From assembly GCF_002585305.1 (NCBI RefSeq), contig NZ_NUNF01000030.1, forward strand, positions 1 to 64,000: 64,000 nt of DNA, written 5' to 3'. Position 1 is the stretch's first letter; each line of letters opens with the position of its first letter. Of the stretch, positions 60,904-64,000 are shown one piece after another. The position numbers and the translations under genes are program-made. The notes beneath the pieces are model-generated. The model ran no database searches. It was not told the origin of the DNA and saw only the letters and a program-made list of their open reading frames with translations. This stretch comes from Bacillus sp. AFS037270. GTDB lineage: Bacteria; Bacillota; Bacilli; Bacillales_B; DSM-18226.

Positions 60904-62439
60904 TTATAGGCAATATATCTCTGTATATTTTTTCTCCAGATAATCAATCAGGTAATCTGCATTTAATTCCTCACCTGTTACCTTAACGATTAACTCATTT
61001 GGTGTATAGAGTTTTCCATACTGGTGGATATTCCCCTTCAACCATTCTTGTATAATCTCAAATTTGCCCTTTTCAATATTGCTGTAAAGATCTGGAATGT
61101 CCTTTTGAACCGCGCGGAGAATTTGGGCTGCATATAAATTCCCTAATGAATACGAAGGAAAATAGCCGATTCCGCCGAATGACCAATGCACATCCTGCAA
61201 GACCCCTTCTGTATCAGTCCCAGGCGAAATCCCTAGGTAATCCATCATTTTCTGATTCCAAACCGCCGGTAAATCCCTAGCTTCAATCTCTCCGCCGATT
61301 AAGGCTTTTTCAATTTCATAGCGCAGCATGATATGCAGATTATAGGTTAGTTCATCTGCCTCCACACGGATCAAGGATGGCTGAACGGTATTAACCGCAC
61401 GATAAAATTCCTCAACAGTCACATCTTTCAATTGCTCTGGAAAATACTCATTAAGCTTTGGAAAAAAGAAATGCCAAAATTCCCGGCTGCGCCCTATCAT
61501 ATTTTCTAAAAACCTTGATTGTGATTCGTGAATTCCAAAGGATGCCCCACTCTGCAGCACGGTTTCTTCATAAATAGGATTGACATGCTGTTCATATATA
61601 CCGTGTCCTGCTTCATGGATCGTCCCAAACAATGCCGAACGGACATTTTTTTCTAAGTATCGTGTTGTTAATCGGACATCCCCAATATTTACTGTCTGCG
61701 CAAACGGGTGGACGGTTTCATCAAGGCGGCCTGCCTGCATATCAAAACCAATCAGTGGTAAAATAAACCGATTAAAGGCCTTTTGTTTTTCAATATCAAA
61801 TGATTGATCGAACACTTTCACTTTTGTAGGCTGGCCATTTTTTCTGATTCGTTCTAATAATTGCACACTAGATTCCCGTAATTTTGCAAATAACGGATCC
61901 AATCTTTTCACCGTTAATCCCGGCTCAAACTCATCAAGCAGAGCATCATATGGGTGTTCATTATAACCATATATTTTCGCAAACTGGCGTTTGTAGTCAA
62001 TAATTTTTTCTAAAAAGGGCAGATAACTGGCAAAATCATTGTTTTCCCTTGCTTCCTCCCAAGCATCATTTGCCTGTGCAGTTAAAATACTATATTCCTT
62101 GAAAAGATCAGCGGGTATGGCTTTAGATTTTTGATAATACGTCTTATATTCACGCACCTTTGCCCTTGTCGCTTGATCCAATTGAGAATAATGTTTTTCT
62201 AAAGTTAGCGTTTCTAACAAATGGCCCATTTCTGGTGAAACTGACAGTTGAAAGATTTCGGTTCGTAATGTTCCAGTCGCTTTGGCAAAAACGTTCCGGC
62301 CTTTTTTCGGTGCTATCACCTTTTGATCCCAATCTGCTAAACCTAAGATACTTGAGTAATGCGTTATTTTCTCGTCTAGAATTTTAAATTGTTCCATTGC
62401 CTTTTGCAATGATGATGGTTGAACCACTTTCTCCGCCAT
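60904..62439 (-). CDS. M32 family metallocarboxypeptidase
   Basis: 511 residues, cytosolic thermostable-carboxypeptidase-1 type. Zinc site HEAGHGIYEQ (HExxH) with a third ligand Glu downstream in GIHESQSRFLENMIGRS; VRTTRYLEKN-like (DVRLTTRYLEKNVRSALFG) and RVEADELTYNLHIMLRYEIE are family blocks. Removes C-terminal amino acids with broad specificity. AGGGGG upstream of the ATG. Monocistronic. Confidence 0.94.
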   Translation of the reverse strand: MAEKVVQPSSLQKAMEQFKILDEKITHYSSILGLADWDQKVIAPKKGRNVFAKATGTLRTEIFQLSVSPEMGHLLETLTLEKHYSQLDQATRAKVREYKTYYQKSKAIPADLFKEYSILTAQANDAWEEARENNDFASYLPFLEKIIDYKRQFAKIYGYNEHPYDALLDEFEPGLTVKRLDPLFAKLRESSVQLLERIRKNGQPTKVKVFDQSFDIEKQKAFNRFILPLIGFDMQAGRLDETVHPFAQTVNIGDVRLTTRYLEKNVRSALFGTIHEAGHGIYEQHVNPIYEETVLQSGASFGIHESQSRFLENMIGRSREFWHFFFPKLNEYFPEQLKDVTVEEFYRAVNTVQPSLIRVEADELTYNLHIMLRYEIEKALIGGEIEARDLPAVWNQKMMDYLGISPGTDTEGVLQDVHWSFGGIGYFPSYSLGNLYAAQILRAVQKDIPDLYSNIEKGKFEIIQEWLKGNIHQYGKLYTPNELIVKVTGEELNADYLIDYLEKKYTEIYCL

Positions 62440-62610
62440 TTTTAGACCCCCTTACCTGATATCTGCAGCATCTCATTTATTATAAAGTAAAAATTTAAAT
62501 AATGGTAAAGTTTTGAAATACTTACTTTTTTTACTTTTGGTTGTACCTATTATTTCTAATAGGCATAATAAGAAAAGGAAAATATTTGGAAAAAAGGATG
62601 TGTTACCAAC

Positions 62611-64000
62611 TTGGAAAATCAGAAAAAGAAAAAATCTCATTTTCCTTTTCGTTTAAATATGCTTTTTTTTAGTGTGTTTTTTCTATTTTCCATATTGATA
62701 CTAAGACTTGGTTTTGTCCAAATTGTTTACGGAGAAAACTTCAAAAGAGATTTGGAGAGAAAGGAAGACATAACTGTAAGTAATCCGGTCCCAAGGGGAA
62801 AAATTTATGACCGGGATTACCGGGTGGTTGTTGATAATATTCCAAAAAGTGCGATTACCTTTACAAATGTAGGTTTTAGCCAGTTGGAAATGATGCAAAC
62901 AGCTAAAAAATTAGCGCATCTCATCGAGAAAAAAACAGATATGGTGACCGAAAGAGATAAACGGGACTATTGGATGATGAAATACCCCGAGCAGGTTAAC
63001 ACCAAAATTACCGAGCAAGAAAAGGCTTTGTATCGTGCCAAAAAACTAACAGATAGTGACCTCTATCAATTAAAACTAGACCGGATCACAGCGGCAGAAT
63101 TAAATCGATTAACAGAAAAAGATCTTGAGATTTTAGCGATTTATAGGGAATTCAGCAAAGGCGTTAAATTTATACCGGTGATCGTTAAAAACGAAGGAGT
63201 CTCTGAGAAGGAATTTGCTGTTGTAAGTGAGAATCTCCAATCCCTTCCTGGTGTTGAAACTACAACTGATTGGGACCGTTCCTATGCCTTTGAAAATACG
63301 TTAAGGTCTGTTTTAGGTCACGTGACCAAATCAGGGGATGGACTCCCCGCCGATCAATTAGATTATTTTCTGGCTAGAGGTTATAGCCGTAATGACCGGG
63401 TTGGGAAAAGCCAGCTAGAGATGCAATATGAGGATGTCCTGCACGGAAATAAATCAAAGGTGAAAAATATTACCGATAAAGAAGGCAATGTGATTGAAAC
63501 CGAAACAGTGTTACCAGGTAATAAAGGAAAAGACCTTGTTTTATCCATCGATATGGATTTGCAGATAGCCGTTAATAAAATTATTGAGGAAGAGCTTTGG
63601 GCAGCGAAAAGATGGCCTGGTACCCGTTTAACCGACCGAGCCTATGTGGTTTTAATGGATCCGAAAACTGGCGATGTACTGGCTATGTCAGGAAGGAAAA
63701 TCGTGAAGGACTCAAAAACCGGGAGAACTGAAATGATGGATGATGCCCTGGGAACCTTTACGACGACCTATAGCGTAGGGTCGGCTGTAAAAGGAGCTAC
63801 CATATTAACCGGCTATAAAACAGGGGCCATTTCACCTAATACTTATTTTGATGATAGAGGGATCAAAATTAAAGGCACGCCTATTAAAAAATCCTATGCT
63901 TATTTAGGTCGGTTAAATGAAATTAATGCCTTAAAAAAGTCGTCTAACGTTTATATGTTTCATACTGCTATAAGGATTGGCAAAGGGTATTATGATTATG
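62611..64000 (+). CDS. Class B penicillin-binding protein (PbpA/PbpH-like), cut by window end
   Basis: Open frame from a TTG at 62611 (AAAAAGGATG about 10 nt upstream) to the window edge with no stop, more than 460 codons. A basic N-terminus and one membrane helix (about 16-40) are followed by the dimerisation head starting NPVPRGKIYDRDYRVVVDN, and the transpeptidase active-site SxxK in VGSAVKGATILTGYKTG near the cut. This PBP2-type enzyme crosslinks peptidoglycan in elongation (PbpA/PbpH role in Bacillus). The SxN and KTG motifs lie outside. Confidence 0.9.
   Translation, partial: MENQKKKKSHFPFRLNMLFFSVFFLFSILILRLGFVQIVYGENFKRDLERKEDITVSNPVPRGKIYDRDYRVVVDNIPKSAITFTNVGFSQLEMMQTAKKLAHLIEKKTDMVTERDKRDYWMMKYPEQVNTKITEQEKALYRAKKLTDSDLYQLKLDRITAAELNRLTEKDLEILAIYREFSKGVKFIPVIVKNEGVSEKEFAVVSENLQSLPGVETTTDWDRSYAFENTLRSVLGHVTKSGDGLPADQLDYFLARGYSRNDRVGKSQLEMQYEDVLHGNKSKVKNITDKEGNVIETETVLPGNKGKDLVLSIDMDLQIAVNKIIEEELWAAKRWPGTRLTDRAYVVLMDPKTGDVLAMSGRKIVKDSKTGRTEMMDDALGTFTTTYSVGSAVKGATILTGYKTGAISPNTYFDDRGIKIKGTPIKKSYAYLGRLNEINALKKSSNVYMFHTAIRIGKGYYDY

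Noticed and set aside
1..64000. CRISPR array, prophage, insertion sequence or defence island
   Set aside because: No spacer-type repeats with unique spacers, no transposase, integrase or phage structural genes were seen on either strand; the lone holin is not enough for a prophage call.

Overview
This window comes from a low-GC, endospore-forming Bacillaceae chromosome, probably Bacillus sensu lato and possibly Neobacillus-like. The evidence is a GerA-type spore germination operon, an aa3-600-type qoxABCD quinol oxidase, CsoR/CopZ copper control, small Bacillus-only proteins (YpzG-like, YpbS-like), ribosome binding sites of the AAGGAGG type, and operator motifs (CsoR, PerR, CcpA cre, Rex-like) that fit the Bacillus consensus. 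No rRNA, tRNA, CRISPR array, transposase or prophage block is visible.

Layout. (1) 0.1-3.2 kb: copper chaperone and repressor, CBS protein, a TetR regulator with two putative operators, a small ORF and DNA glycosylase Tag. (2) 3.2-9.7 kb: a meta-cleavage aromatic catabolism locus. Minus-strand genes encode an aldehyde dehydrogenase, hydratase, decarboxylase, 4-oxalocrotonate tautomerase and a class III extradiol dioxygenase. Divergently placed are an IclR regulator and an ACMSD-like decarboxylase. The set parallels the Paenibacillus protocatechuate 2,3-cleavage (pra) pathway, but the last two steps (aldolase, acetaldehyde dehydrogenase) are not in the window. (3) 9.7-13.3 kb: housekeeping genes (Dph6-like ATPase, HAD phosphatase, coiled-coil protein, PpaC). 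(4) 13.4-28.5 kb: a long minus-strand block for oxidation of alcohol, aldehyde and acyl-CoA substrates: Fe-alcohol dehydrogenase, aldehyde dehydrogenase, an R2-like ligand-binding oxidase (R2lox), two acyl-CoA ligases, MBL hydrolase, thiolase, two SDRs, two acyl-CoA dehydrogenases and two MaoC-type proteins. CcpA cre sites and two copies of an ACATAC-n10-GTATGT operator lie in it; several spacers carry tandem or palindromic repeats. (5) 28.5-40.7 kb: DUF3147 pair, SDR, small proteins, a PAS histidine kinase, the ger operon, a lone phi-LC3-type holin and a class A PBP. (6) 40.7-47.0 kb: a cobalamin-riboswitch-controlled operon for a sortase-anchored, intrinsic-factor-like surface protein, a DUF4430 lipoprotein and a complete ECF transporter. 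It reads as a Gram-positive vitamin B12 capture and uptake system and is the most interesting system here. (7) 47-64 kb: FMN-riboswitch ribE-ribB-ribH operon (no ribD or ribA), GyrI-like protein, CapA-like protein, PerR-box catalase, cold-shock protein, HAD phosphatase, a cysteine-free HesB-like protein with a natural poly-His tail, qoxABCD with a Rex-like site at the promoter, PssA, a TerC-type exporter under a yybP-ykoY (Mn2+) riboswitch, an M32 carboxypeptidase and a PBP cut off by the window edge.

All functional calls come from reading motifs and translated sequence by eye; no database search was run. Several starts were moved downstream of the longest ORF because the ribosome binding site lies inside the longer version.
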